A DNA stretch of 64,000 bases, from contig JBFMGQ010000013.1 of assembly GCA_040752515.1 (NCBI GenBank), positions 7,691 to 71,690 of the forward strand, read 5' to 3'. The position numbers and the translations under genes were made by a program. The notes beneath the pieces are model-generated. The model had not been told where the DNA came from. It saw nothing but the letters and a program-made list of their open reading frames with translations, and did not search any database. Positions 9,479 to 19,500 of the stretch are shown here, in pieces; the first letter of the stretch is position 1; each line of letters opens with the position of its first letter. This stretch comes from Tenuifilum sp040752515 (lineage in GTDB: Bacteria > Bacteroidota > Bacteroidia > Bacteroidales > Tenuifilaceae).

Positions 9479-9985
9479 ATGGGAATACTCATCGAAAAAA
9501 CACAGGATTGTCCGTATGTAAATTTCTCTGAGGAAGGGATTCTGGAAATTGAAGGTCGTTCAATTACCGAAGATCCCTTTACTTTTTGGCAACCTCTCCT
9601 GGAATGGGTTGAAAATTACTGTCAAAGGCCGATGCCTAACACGAAGGTTATCATTTTTTTAGAGTATTCAAATAGTAGTTCCAATAAGTATATCAGTGAA
9701 ATTTTCCGTAAGCTCGAGGAGGTGCATGGCGCTAAAACCCACGTTTCAGTTAAATGGCGCCATGAACTCGAAGACGATGCCATCCTTCAGCTAGGACATG
9801 ATTTTGCATCAATTTTCGATTTACCTTTCGAATTTATTGGGGTAGATGTGGAAAAGGAGCGCTTTAAAAAGATTAAGATTCGTAGCAAGAAAACCGGTAG
9901 CGAGGCCATAATTTCCTATCGATACTGGGATGCAATTGTTAGAAATGGGCATGGCGATGAGTATCAAATTTTACAAGAATTTTAA
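9479..9985 (+). CDS. SiaC-like DUF1987 regulatory protein with C-terminal extension
   Basis: 168 residues. The core matches the other three DUF1987 proteins here: a PYVNF-type first strand, ILEIEGRSITEDP, FWQPLLEWVENY, and the segment EYSNSSSNKY where the P. aeruginosa SiaC phosphorylation site (Thr68) lies. SiaC-family proteins are small partner-switching regulators, phosphorylated by SiaB-type kinases and dephosphorylated by SiaA-type PP2C phosphatases. It is unusual in having about 40 extra basic residues after the common end (ERFKKIKIRSKKTG). ATG 9479 is preferred over an upstream TTG at 9455 because it gives the family-typical N-terminus. It is followed 51 bases later by a paralogue. Confidence 0.8.
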   Translation: MGILIEKTQDCPYVNFSEEGILEIEGRSITEDPFTFWQPLLEWVENYCQRPMPNTKVIIFLEYSNSSSNKYISEIFRKLEEVHGAKTHVSVKWRHELEDDAILQLGHDFASIFDLPFEFIGVDVEKERFKKIKIRSKKTGSEAIISYRYWDAIVRNGHGDEYQILQEF

Positions 9986-10036
9986 TAGTATCTTATTTTT
10001 TTGCATATTTGTTTTTTAGTGATAAAACTTTTGGTT

Positions 10037-10423
10037 ATGCAAAAGTACGAGTTGAGAGAAACGGCAACAACACCATACGTTAACTTCGATCCCGATACCG
10101 GCATTATTCGTATGGAGGGACGATCGATTCCTGAAAATGTTATCGATTTTTACCAACCCATTCTGCGATGGATTGACGAATATTCTGCTAATCCACAACC
10201 CGAGACAGTAATTCACTTAAAGTTTGAGTACTTCAACACCAGCTCCTCAAAACGTATTTTTGATATCATGAAAAAGTTCGAAAAGCTTGCTGTTGATAGC
10301 GGTAAAAAGGTTACCATAAATTGGTATTTCGAGGAAGACGATGAAGATATTTACTTTGCTGGCAACGATTACAAGGCTTTGATTAATAAGGTGGATTTTA
10401 ATCTGGTCGAAATTAAAGGCTAA
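10037..10423 (+). CDS. SiaC-like DUF1987 regulatory protein
   Basis: 128 residues with the full family pattern: TPYVNFDPDTGIIRMEGRS, DFYQPILRWIDEY, FEYFNTSSSKRIFDIM (the likely phospho-site segment, here with Thr as in SiaC), and an acidic WYFEEDDEDIYFAGNDY tail. The start is set at ATG 10037, because the upstream TTG extension has no family similarity. It is probably cotranscribed with the gene before it, and ends at a strong terminator (10445-10472). Confidence 0.82.
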   Translation: MQKYELRETATTPYVNFDPDTGIIRMEGRSIPENVIDFYQPILRWIDEYSANPQPETVIHLKFEYFNTSSSKRIFDIMKKFEKLAVDSGKKVTINWYFEEDDEDIYFAGNDYKALINKVDFNLVEIKG

Positions 10424-10444
10424 TAGTTTAATTTGATTGGCATG

Positions 10445-10472
10445 AATCACCCCGACGGGGTGATTGTTTTTT
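10445..10472 (+). terminator. Terminator ending immediately before the HD-gene start codon
   Basis: Perfect 9-bp stem AATCACCCC/GGGGTGATT with GAC loop, then G and six T. The next base is the A of the ATG at 10473. Confidence 0.8.
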
Positions 10473-11732
10473 ATGAATGGGACTAATAAGAAGAAAATTG
10501 TTAACGATCCGGTTCATGGCTTCATCAGCATTAGCCACCCTCTCATATTTGATTTAATTGAACATCCCTACTTTCAGCGGCTACGAAACATTAAGCAACT
10601 TGGATTAAGTTATCTTGTTTACCCTGGGGCTGTTCATTCCCGTTTTCAGCATTGCATTGGGGCCATGCATTTACTCGATTTGGCCATTGAAACCCTGCGG
10701 GGTAAGGGACTCGAAATTACAGATCGGGAAGCCGAAGCGGCTGCAGTGGCAATCCTGCTTCACGATATTGGGCACGGCCCTTTCTCTCATGCCCTGGAGC
10801 ATGTGATTGCAAACGATATTAGTCACGAACACCTTAGCCGCTGCTTCCTTTACCAGCTAAACAAGGAGTTTGACGGCAAACTGTCGCTTGCTATTGATAT
10901 TTTCGAAGATAAATATCCAAGACATTTCCTACACCAGCTTATTTCGGGGCAACTCGACATGGACCGTATGGATTACCTTAAACGCGACAGTTTTTTCACT
11001 GGTGTATCAGAGGGGATAATTGGTACCGAGCGAATTATTAAAATGTTGAATGTGGCCAACGATACTTTAGTGGTTGAGGCCAAGGGAATATACTCCATCG
11101 AAAAATTTCTGATTGCCCGCAGGCTAATGTACTGGCAGGTTTACCTTCACAAAACAGTTGTGGCTGCTGAGCAGGTGCTAATTAAATTGCTTGAACGTGC
11201 CAAGGAGTTATTATCACAGGACCATGATATTGCGTGCAATGGGGCATTATTATTCTTACTAAAAAACAGGTTAACCAAAGCTGATTTTTTCCCCAATGCC
11301 ACCGGTATGGAGGCTCCTGTTCCTCTCCAGCACTTTGCCTCGATTGATGATAACGATGTTATGGTTGCGGCTAAGCAATGGATGCACCATAGCGATAAAG
11401 CCCTATCACATCTTGCCACTATGATTGTTAATCGCCGATTACCAAGCGTTGAGTTGAACAGCACTGGTTTCGATAGCTTAAGGCTAAACCGCTTGGTGGC
11501 AGAATTTAAAAAGCAGCATGTCGATTTAGCCGATTTCTACAACTACTTTGTTTTCACCGATTCCATTAGCATTAATGCTTATAGCCCAGGCGAAGAAGCA
11601 ATTCAAATTCTTTACAACAACGGCAAGCTGATTGATATAGCCATTGCATCGGATATGCTCAATGCTAGGGCGTTATCCGATGAAACCAAAAAATTTTTTA
11701 TTTGTTACCCTAAACAGCTTAGGGGCATTTAG
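10473..11732 (+). CDS. HD-domain phosphohydrolase (dNTPase/SAMHD1-like)
   Basis: 419 residues. Metal ligands of the HD superfamily are visible: H in HSRFQHCIGAMH, the HD pair in AILLHDIGHGPFSH, and a late Asp in QLDMDRMDYLKRDSFFTGV. This order and the N-terminal NDPVHGFISIS match the YwfO/SAMHD1 group of dNTP triphosphohydrolase-like enzymes. Activity on dNTPs is inferred from family only. The ATG at 10473 abuts the T-run of the preceding terminator, so the leader would be very short or contain the terminator. lpxD follows 42 bases after the stop. Confidence 0.85.
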   Translation: MNGTNKKKIVNDPVHGFISISHPLIFDLIEHPYFQRLRNIKQLGLSYLVYPGAVHSRFQHCIGAMHLLDLAIETLRGKGLEITDREAEAAAVAILLHDIGHGPFSHALEHVIANDISHEHLSRCFLYQLNKEFDGKLSLAIDIFEDKYPRHFLHQLISGQLDMDRMDYLKRDSFFTGVSEGIIGTERIIKMLNVANDTLVVEAKGIYSIEKFLIARRLMYWQVYLHKTVVAAEQVLIKLLERAKELLSQDHDIACNGALLFLLKNRLTKADFFPNATGMEAPVPLQHFASIDDNDVMVAAKQWMHHSDKALSHLATMIVNRRLPSVELNSTGFDSLRLNRLVAEFKKQHVDLADFYNYFVFTDSISINAYSPGEEAIQILYNNGKLIDIAIASDMLNARALSDETKKFFICYPKQLRGI

Positions 11733-11743
11733 ATTAAATTAAT

Positions 11744-11751
11744 TAGTTTTG
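11744..11751 (+). promoter_or_regulatory. Possible -7 element of lpxD promoter
   Basis: TAGTTTTG fits TAnnTTTG and is 23 bases before the lpxD ATG. No good TTTG box was seen at the expected upstream distance, so the call is weak. Confidence 0.35.
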
Positions 11752-11774
11752 CAGATTGTTTACAATAATATAAT

Positions 11775-12821
11775 ATGGAATTTACAGCAAAGCTTATAGC
11801 TGATTACTTGGGAGGTTCAGTTGAGGGCGATCCCAACGTGAAGGTTCATACAGTGGCTAAAATTGAGGAGGGATTTCCCGGTTCGCTTGCTTTCCTGGCT
11901 AATCCGAAATACATACCTTACATTTATACCACTAAGGCATCCATTGTCCTAGTAAATAACGATTTTGTTCCCGATCAGCCCGTTGAGGCTACCCTTGTGA
12001 GGGTAAATAACGCTTACGAGGCTTTTGCATCGTTACTGAATTTGTATGCCCAATCAAAACAGCCCAGAAGCGGTATTGAGGAGCCTTCGTTCATACATAA
12101 ATCAGCCAAAATTGGTAAAAATCCATATATTGGTGCATTCACCTATATTGCCGAAGACGCCATTTTAGGTGATAATGTGAAAATTTACCCCCAGGTTTAC
12201 ATTGGGCCAAGAGTTAAGGTGGGCGACAATACCATAATTTACCCGGGTGTAGTGATCTACGAGGAGTGTGTAATAGGTAGCAACTGCATTATTCATAGCG
12301 GAGCTATTATTGGCGCCGATGGTTTTGGTTTTGCATCGAGCGAGGATACCAACTACAAGAAAATCCCTCAAATTGGCAATGTGATAATTGAGGATTATGT
12401 TGAAATTGGAGCCAATGCAACGGTTGACAGGGCTACCATGGGCTCGACAATACTCCGTAAAGGGGTTAAAATTGATGACCATGTGCACATTGCCCACAAT
12501 GTTGAGGTTGGAGAAAATACTGTTATGGCTGCCCAAACAGGGGTTGCCGGCTCGACCAAGATAGGCAAAAACTGCATGTTTGGAGGTCAGGTTGGAGTAA
12601 GCCCCCATGTGAAAATTGCCGATGGGGTTAAAGCTGGGGCTCAGGCAGGTATATCGGGCGACATCAAAAAACCTGGCGTAATAGTTTTAGGAAGCCCTGC
12701 CAATGAAATCAGTAAACAACGCCGTTCAATGGCGGTGTATAAAAATCTACCCGAGCTGATGAATAAAATTCATGAGCTGGAAAAGGTAGTTGAAGAATTA
12801 CGAACGAAACTTAATGGTTAA
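11775..12821 (+). CDS. lpxD: UDP-3-O-acylglucosamine N-acyltransferase LpxD
   Basis: 348 residues, the usual LpxD length. It has an N-terminal uridine-binding domain (FTAKLIADYLGGSVEG), then left-handed beta-helix hexapeptide repeats (about 110-300; IGKNPYIGAF, IGPRVKVGDN). The catalytic His lies in DDHVHIAHNVEVG, and a C-terminal helix ends the protein. It transfers a 3-hydroxyacyl chain from ACP onto UDP-3-acyl-glucosamine, the third step of lipid A synthesis. It is the first of three consecutive lipid A genes, and a short hairpin separates it from lpxC-fabZ. Confidence 0.95.
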   Translation: MEFTAKLIADYLGGSVEGDPNVKVHTVAKIEEGFPGSLAFLANPKYIPYIYTTKASIVLVNNDFVPDQPVEATLVRVNNAYEAFASLLNLYAQSKQPRSGIEEPSFIHKSAKIGKNPYIGAFTYIAEDAILGDNVKIYPQVYIGPRVKVGDNTIIYPGVVIYEECVIGSNCIIHSGAIIGADGFGFASSEDTNYKKIPQIGNVIIEDYVEIGANATVDRATMGSTILRKGVKIDDHVHIAHNVEVGENTVMAAQTGVAGSTKIGKNCMFGGQVGVSPHVKIADGVKAGAQAGISGDIKKPGVIVLGSPANEISKQRRSMAVYKNLPELMNKIHELEKVVEELRTKLNG

Positions 12822-12827
12822 TAAATG

Positions 12828-12849
12828 AAGGCGCGTATTACGCCTTTTT
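12828..12849 (+). terminator. Weak terminator/attenuator between lpxD and lpxC-fabZ
   Basis: AAGGCG/CGCCTT stem followed by five T. It is short, so partial read-through to lpxC-fabZ is likely. Confidence 0.55.
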
Positions 12850-12874
12850 GTCGTTTAACTGAAATTTTACGCAA

Positions 12875-14272
12875 ATGACAGATAAACAAAGAACTATAGC
12901 ACAAGCAGTTACCTTAACGGGCAAGGGATTACATACCGGAGCCGAGGTTGAGGTTTCAATTCTACCAGCCGATGTTAACACCGGCATTATTTTCCAACGT
13001 ACCGATATGGAAGGTCAGCCCAAAATTGAAGCGGTTGCCGATAATGTTATTGATACCTCCAGGGGGACAACTATTGCGGTTAAAAATGCCAAGGTTAGCA
13101 CCATTGAACATATGATGGCTGCTCTTTACGGCATGGGAATCGATAACGCACTTGTACAGGTAAATGGCCCCGAAATGCCTATTATGGATGGCAGCTCAAA
13201 GTATTTTGTTGAGGCCATTGCAAAAGTAGGAACCATTGAGCAAGGTGCTGAACGTAACTATCTTTGCATAAAGGAGAAGATGGTTTACACCGATGAAAAG
13301 AACAACATCGAAATTGTAATCTACCCCGACGATAAGCTAAGTATCGACGTAATGGTCGATTACAACTCAAGAGTGCTTGGACACCAGTACGCCAAGATGA
13401 ACTCAATTGAGGAGTTCCCTGAACAGATATCGCCTTGCCGTACCTTTGTGTTCTTCCATGAACTTGAGGTGCTTTTAAAACATAATCTCATTAAAGGTGG
13501 CGATTTAGAGAACGCCATAGTGGTTATGGAGCACAAGGTGCCCCAGGAAGAACTCGATCGAATTGCCGATCTCTTTAATAAACCTCATATTGCCGTTAAG
13601 CCAGAGGGGATTTTGAATAATCTCGATTTACACTTCGATAACGAACCTGCCCGCCACAAACTGCTCGACATGGTTGGCGATTTTGCCCTTGTTGGGGCTC
13701 GCATTAAAGGGAAAATTATTGCCATGCGTCCCGGACACAAGGCTAATACTGAGTTTGCAAAAGTTCTCAGGAAACATTATAAGCAGGAGCGCTTAAAACC
13801 CGTTGCCCCTGAGTACGATCCCAACAAGCCCCCTTTAATGGATGTGAACCAGATTATGAAGATACTCCCTCATCGCCATCCCTTCCTACTTATCGACAAA
13901 ATACTATACATGGATGGCACTACCGTGGTGGGTATGAAGAACGTTACCATGAACGAGGCTTTCTTTGTGGGGCATTTCCCTGGTGAACCTGTTATGCCAG
14001 GCGTGCTCCAGGTTGAAGCAATGGCACAAACAGGGGGTATTCTTGTTCTTAATACCGTTCCCGATCCAGAGAATTACCTTACTTATTTCTTAAAGATTGA
14101 TCAGGTTCGCTTTAAGCGAAAAGTTGTTCCCGGCGATACCATTCTGTTTAAGTGCTTCCTCAACGAACCCATTCGTAGGGGAATAGCTAACATGACCGGA
14201 CAAGCATTTGTTGGCGATCAGTTAGTTATGGAAGGAATACTTATGGCGCAAATAACTAAAGTTAAGGAATAA
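12875..14272 (+). CDS. lpxC-fabZ: Bifunctional LpxC deacetylase / FabZ 3-hydroxyacyl-ACP dehydratase
   Basis: 465 residues. The N-terminal half is LpxC: ITLTGKGLHTG-type start, zinc ligands in STIEHMMAALYGMG and near HFDNEPARHKLLD, and MDGSS. The C-terminal 145 residues are FabZ: ILPHRHPFLLIDKI with the catalytic His, and FVGHFPGEPVMPGVLQVEAM. The fused protein deacetylates UDP-3-O-acyl-GlcNAc (the committed lipid A step) and dehydrates 3-hydroxyacyl-ACP. The fusion is characteristic of Bacteroidota. Its stop overlaps the lpxA start by one base (TAATG), indicating translational coupling. Confidence 0.96.
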   Translation: MTDKQRTIAQAVTLTGKGLHTGAEVEVSILPADVNTGIIFQRTDMEGQPKIEAVADNVIDTSRGTTIAVKNAKVSTIEHMMAALYGMGIDNALVQVNGPEMPIMDGSSKYFVEAIAKVGTIEQGAERNYLCIKEKMVYTDEKNNIEIVIYPDDKLSIDVMVDYNSRVLGHQYAKMNSIEEFPEQISPCRTFVFFHELEVLLKHNLIKGGDLENAIVVMEHKVPQEELDRIADLFNKPHIAVKPEGILNNLDLHFDNEPARHKLLDMVGDFALVGARIKGKIIAMRPGHKANTEFAKVLRKHYKQERLKPVAPEYDPNKPPLMDVNQIMKILPHRHPFLLIDKILYMDGTTVVGMKNVTMNEAFFVGHFPGEPVMPGVLQVEAMAQTGGILVLNTVPDPENYLTYFLKIDQVRFKRKVVPGDTILFKCFLNEPIRRGIANMTGQAFVGDQLVMEGILMAQITKVKE

Positions 14273-15081
14273 TGACACAGCATAGCAACACATTTATTCA
14301 TCCGGATGCTAAAATTGGCAAGGATGTAACCATAGGCCCATTCTCATACATTGCAGGCGATGTTGTAATAGGCGATGGCACTTGGATTGGCCCAAATGTT
14401 ACAATTATGGATGGGGCACGCATTGGTAAGAACTGCCGTATTTTCCCCGGTGCAGTTATTTCGGCCATACCCCAAGATTTGAAGTTTAAGGGCGAAATAA
14501 CTACCGCTGAAATTGGCGATAACACTACCATTCGCGAATGTGCTACTGTAAACCGCGGAACTGCCTCGAGAGGGAAAACGGTTGTGGGCAGCCATTGCCT
14601 TTTAATGGCTTACTCGCACATTGCCCACGATTGTATCCTCAAGGATCATATCATCATAGGTAATGGAACTCAAATTGCCGGTGAGGTAGAAATTGACGAC
14701 CATGCTATCCTTAGCGCTCATGTGCTTGTGCATCAGTTTGAACGTATAGGCGCCCATGTGATGATTCAGGGAGGATCAAAAGTAAATAAGGATATTCCTC
14801 CTTTTATTATTGCTGCTCGCGAACCGTTAACCTTTGCTGGTATCAATCTAGTTGGACTTCGCCGAAGAGGGTTTACTGCCCAGCAAATTGGCACCATACA
14901 GGAGCTATACCGCAATATTTATAATAAGGGCATGAATGTTAGCCAGGCACTTGCTTACATTGAAGAGAACATGGAGCCTACCCCCGAACGCGAAATGGTA
15001 ACCTCATTTATCAAAAACTCTAAGCGAGGCATAGTTAGGGAGTACACAGGTTCCAATCCCGACGAGGGTGTTGAACTTTAA
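14272..15081 (+). CDS. lpxA: UDP-N-acetylglucosamine acyltransferase LpxA
   Basis: 269 residues of hexapeptide-repeat beta-helix (IHPDAKIGKDVTIGPFS, IGDGTWIGPNVTI) with catalytic His in MAYSHIAHDC, and the C-terminal helical domain with LRRRGFTAQQI. It catalyses the first lipid A step, O-acylation of UDP-GlcNAc. It is coupled to lpxC-fabZ through a one-base stop/start overlap and ends at a strong terminator. Confidence 0.96.
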   Translation: MTQHSNTFIHPDAKIGKDVTIGPFSYIAGDVVIGDGTWIGPNVTIMDGARIGKNCRIFPGAVISAIPQDLKFKGEITTAEIGDNTTIRECATVNRGTASRGKTVVGSHCLLMAYSHIAHDCILKDHIIIGNGTQIAGEVEIDDHAILSAHVLVHQFERIGAHVMIQGGSKVNKDIPPFIIAAREPLTFAGINLVGLRRRGFTAQQIGTIQELYRNIYNKGMNVSQALAYIEENMEPTPEREMVTSFIKNSKRGIVREYTGSNPDEGVEL

Positions 15082-15089
15082 GTATAACT

Positions 15090-15115
15090 TGCCGGCTTTT
15101 GCCGGCATTTTTTTT
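15090..15115 (+). terminator. Terminator after lpxA
   Basis: TGCCGGC/GCCGGCA stem with TTTT loop and eight T. Its T-run also holds the TTTG of the next promoter. Confidence 0.85.
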
Positions 15116-15145
15116 GCTTTACGTTAATCCCTTTTAGTATATTTG
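15113..15145 (+). promoter_or_regulatory. Bacteroidota-type promoter for waaA
   Basis: TTTG (15113-15116), 21-base spacer, TATATTTG (15138-15145), 24 bases before the ATG. Confidence 0.55.
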
Positions 15146-15169
15146 ACTCAACATTAACATTCTTTCTTT

Positions 15170-16399
15170 ATGGTATTTTTGTATAACCTTTCAATAAGGG
15201 TTTACTGGGTGCTGGTTATTCTGACATCGGCATTTAACACCAAGGCAAAACAATTCTATAGGGGTAGGAAAGGGATTTGGGAACGTATTAAAAGCCAGGT
15301 TGAGCCGGGCGCGCATATTATTTGGGTTCACTGCTCCTCGTTAGGTGAGTTTGAACAGGGCCGGCCAGTTATAGAGGCTATCAAGCAAAATAAGCCCAAT
15401 GCCAAAATATTGCTTACTTTCTTTTCTCCTTCGGGTTATGAGGTACGAAAGAATTACTCAGGAGCCCATTACATTTTCTACTTACCCCTCGACACCTATT
15501 CCAATGCACGGAGATTCATTAAAATGGTAAACCCGGCCATGGCCATTTTTATTAAGTATGAGTTTTGGTATCATTACCTCAATGAGTTGAAGAAAAAGAA
15601 TATACCCACCTACCTGGTGTCGGCCATTTTCCGACCCGACCAGGTATTCTTTAAGCCCTATGGTGGTTGGTACCGTAAGTTCTTAAAATCCTTTACTTAC
15701 TTTTTTGTACAGAATCAGCAATCGAGGGAATTACTTGAAAAAATTGGTTTTACCAATGTGGTGGTTACAGGTGATACCCGATTCGACAGGGTTGCAAGAA
15801 TTGCAGCCGACGCTAAAAGCATTCCTATTGTAGAGAGTTTTGCCGGCAACCATAAAGTACTTGTAGCCGGAAGTACTTGGCCTAAAGATGAAGAGGTGTT
15901 ACTGCCAATGATAAAAAAGTTTCCGGAACTAAAAATTGTGGTAGTTCCGCATGAGGTAACCGAGTCGCATGTTAATGATATTTTAAGCAAAGCTCCAGTT
16001 AGGGCAGTTCGGTTTACCAAAACAAATACCGACGATGTTAAGCAGGCTGGAATCCTTGTTGTTGATACCGTTGGGCTGCTATCATCAATTTACAGGTACG
16101 GTTATGTAGCCTATGTTGGCGGGGGATTTGGTGTAGGCATTCACAACACGCTGGAAGCAGCAGCATACGGTATTCCCGTAATATTTGGCCCTAATTACCA
16201 AAAATTCCAAGAAGCCAAAGATTTATTAGCCTGCAAAGCAGGATTTTCTATTAAAACTTCCGATGAGCTATCGGATTTACTAAACTTATTGCTCTTCGAT
16301 AAAAAAATGTATTTGACATCGGCAAGCGAAGCAAAACAATTGGTAAATTCAAACGTTGGAGCTACCCAGAAAATTATTGGAATTATTACAACTTCATGA
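15170..16399 (+). CDS. waaA: 3-deoxy-D-manno-octulosonic acid (Kdo) transferase WaaA
   Basis: 409 residues with an N-terminal membrane anchor (YNLSIRVYWVLVILTSAF), then the GT30 fold with the conserved acid WVHCSSLGEFEQGRP (catalytic Glu near residue 60). The CMP-Kdo site region is VAGSTWPKDEEVLLP and VGGGFGVGIHNTLEAAAYG. It adds Kdo to lipid A precursor at the inner membrane, completing the LPS set with the three upstream genes. It has its own promoter. Confidence 0.93.
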   Translation: MVFLYNLSIRVYWVLVILTSAFNTKAKQFYRGRKGIWERIKSQVEPGAHIIWVHCSSLGEFEQGRPVIEAIKQNKPNAKILLTFFSPSGYEVRKNYSGAHYIFYLPLDTYSNARRFIKMVNPAMAIFIKYEFWYHYLNELKKKNIPTYLVSAIFRPDQVFFKPYGGWYRKFLKSFTYFFVQNQQSRELLEKIGFTNVVVTGDTRFDRVARIAADAKSIPIVESFAGNHKVLVAGSTWPKDEEVLLPMIKKFPELKIVVVPHEVTESHVNDILSKAPVRAVRFTKTNTDDVKQAGILVVDTVGLLSSIYRYGYVAYVGGGFGVGIHNTLEAAAYGIPVIFGPNYQKFQEAKDLLACKAGFSIKTSDELSDLLNLLLFDKKMYLTSASEAKQLVNSNVGATQKIIGIITTS

Positions 16400-16455
16400 A
16401 AGGTTCGGCTTCAAACGTTTGCGGGGGTTTAACAATTTGTTAATGATTTTGAAAG

Positions 16456-16484
16456 TTTGTTTTGTTTGTTATTGCATAATTTTG
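16456..16484 (+). promoter_or_regulatory. Bacteroidota-type promoter for the TonB-dependent receptor
   Basis: TTTG (16456-16459), 17-base spacer, TAATTTTG (16477-16484), with a leader of about 40 bases to the ATG at 16532. Confidence 0.6.
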
Positions 16485-16531
16485 ATACTCAAATTTTCAC
16501 TTAAATTAACTAACAACTAAATCAAAAGCCT

Positions 16532-19500
16532 ATGTTCAAACAATTACGTAATTTACTACTAACCATTAGCATGGTGTTAACAGCACTAATGGCTAGCGGT
16601 CAGGGTGTAACCACCGCAAATATGAGCGGTAAGGTTACTGATCAAAATGGTGGTACCCTTCCTGGGGCTACAGTGGTTGCTGTTCATGTACCTTCAGGTA
16701 CAACATATGGAACAACAACTGGAACTAATGGTGTTTACTTCATGCCTTCAATGAGGGTTGGTGGCCCATACAAGGTAACCATCAGTTTTGTGGGTTACAA
16801 GGATGTTGTATATGATGATGTTTACCTGAACCTTGGTACTACTTACAACCTCGACGCTCAACTTTCGGAATCGCAAGTTGAGATTCAAGAAGTAGTTGTT
16901 ACAGGGGTAAGGAGTAACGTTTTCAGTTCCGACCGTACTGGTGCAGCAACCAGTATAACTAGAGAGTATATAGCTGCCTTACCTACCATAAGTCGTTCCA
17001 TTAACGATTTCACCAAACTTACACCTCAAGCAAGTGGTCGTTCATTCGTGGGTCAGGATGCTAGATTAAACAACATCACTATCGACGGTTCAATTTTCAA
17101 TAATAGTTTCGGTTTAGCCGACCAGCCTGGTGGAAGAACTGGAACTGCCCCCATATCGCTCGATGCTATTGAGGAAATTCAGGTATCTATCGCTCCATTC
17201 GATGTTCGTCAAGCAGGCTTTGTAGGAGCTGGTGTTAATGCTGTTACCAAAAGCGGTACTAACGATTTCTCCGGTTCTGCATTTTACACGGTTCGTAATC
17301 AAAGCTGGATTGGCGATAAAGCACAGGGAGTTGATGTTACCTCGCAAGATTTTAATATTGCTCAATACGGATTCCGTTTAGGTGGCCCTATCATTAAGAA
17401 TAAACTATTCTTCTTTGTTAACGGTGAATTTGAAACCGATTCCCGTCCCGCAACTTCATATAGAGCCAACTTGGGCGGGGAAACAGTTGGAGGAAATATC
17501 ACCCGCGTTCTAAAAAGCGATTTGGATAACCTAAGTACTTTCTTAAAAGATAACTTCAACTACCAAACCGGTCCGTACCAAGGGTATAACAACGAAATGA
17601 CAGGAAACAAATTCTTGGTTAAGTTGGACTATAACATCAACAATAACAACAAGTTCAGCATTCGTTATAACTGGCTCGATTCCAAAACCGATGTGCTTTG
17701 CAGCAATAGTTCTTCACTTGGATTTGGTAACCGTAGAACCAATACTCAGGCACTTAACTACCAAAACTCCAACTATATACAAAAGGAGATTATCCATTCT
17801 GTAATTGGTGAATTGAACTCTACTTTTGGACGTTTTTCCAATAATTTGATTTTTGGTTACACCTACCAGAATGAGGACAGAGGTTCGCGGGGTGATTTCT
17901 TCCCCTTGGTTGAGATTCAAAATGCTTCTACTACCTATATCACTTTTGGTTTTGAACCTTTCACTCCTAATAACCAGTTAAGTTACAAAACATACCAATT
18001 GCAAAACAATTTGACATACTTTGCTGGTAACCACACATTAACGGCAGGTTTCAATATTGAGCGATTCTCGTTCCGCAACGTATTCTTCCCTGGCTCGCAA
18101 AGTGTTTACGTTTATAATAGTTTAGCTGATTGGTACACCGATGCAAATGGCTATTTAGCTGACCCAAATAGAACTGTTAGCCCTGTTTCGCTTCGTAGGT
18201 TCCAATTAAGGTATTCAGCCCTACCTGGCGGTGCTGAACCTGTACAGCCAACCAGAGTAACTTATGCTGGTGCATATATTCAGGATCAATTTACACCTCT
18301 CAAAGGCTTGAAGATTACTGCCGGTATCCGCGTTGACGTTCCTATTTTCGATAATACCGGGTTCAAGAATGAGACCGTTGCTGGTCAAACCTTTATCGAC
18401 AGGAAAGGTCAACCCTATAAAATTAATACCGAGAAATTGCCCGATCCTAAACTCCTTTACTCACCAAGGTTAGGTTTTAATTACGACGTTACTGGTGATC
18501 GTAAAATTCAATTACGTGGTGGTACTGGCCTTTTCACCGGTCGTCCTGCCTTTGTTTGGATTTCGAACCAGATTGGCAACAATGGCGTGTTAACCGGATT
18601 CATTCAGGCCGACAATACAACTGCTTATCCATTCAACCCCGACCCAAAACACTACATTCCAAGCACCCCAACACTGCCCTCATCCTATGAGTTAGCCATT
18701 ACCGATCCCGACTTTAAATTCCCACAAACCTGGAGAACCAACCTTGCTGCTGACATTAAATTACCTTTCGGTTTCTTGAGTACCCTTGAATTTATCTACA
18801 ACCAAGAGGTTAATGGAATTGGCTATTTTAATGCTAACCTGCCAATCTCAAATAATGTGGTTTACAGGCCTGGAGGAGTTATTGAGCGTCCTCGCTATAC
18901 TGCAACACGCATAAACAACAATGTTGTTAATGCTATAACCCTCGACAATTCAAACAACGGTTACGGTTACTCCTTGGCTGCAAGCATCGAAAAACCTTTT
19001 GCTAATGGTTTCTTTGTAAAGGCTGCCTACAACTTTGGTGTATCAAAGAATACTGTTGACCCAGGTTCTATTGCTGCCGGTTCCTACAACAACAACTTAA
19101 TTTACTGGGATCCCAATAATGCACCTTTGGCTTTTTCAAGTAACGACCAGCGTCATCGTTTCATTTTTGCCGCTTCATACAAACTTGAATATAAGAAATT
19201 CGGTTCAACTCAAATTGGTTTCTTCCTCGAAGGACGTAACCAAGGACGAACCAGTTACTTATACTCTAACGACCTCAATGGTGATGGCAATACTAACGAC
19301 CTGTTGTACATTCATAAGGATGCTTCAGAAATGAATTTTGTTTCTTACGACCCCGATGGAACAGGTCCAGCACCTACCTATACTGCTGCTGAACAGGTTG
19401 CTGACTGGGAAGCCTATATCAAACAGGATAAGTATTTAAGTGCAAATCGCGGTAACTTTGCTGAACGTAACGGTGTTGTGTTCCCATGGATTTGGAGTGC

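Noticed and set aside
12875..14272. LpxC-FabZ fusion as a novelty
   Set aside because: The fusion is well known in Bacteroidota and is expected here.
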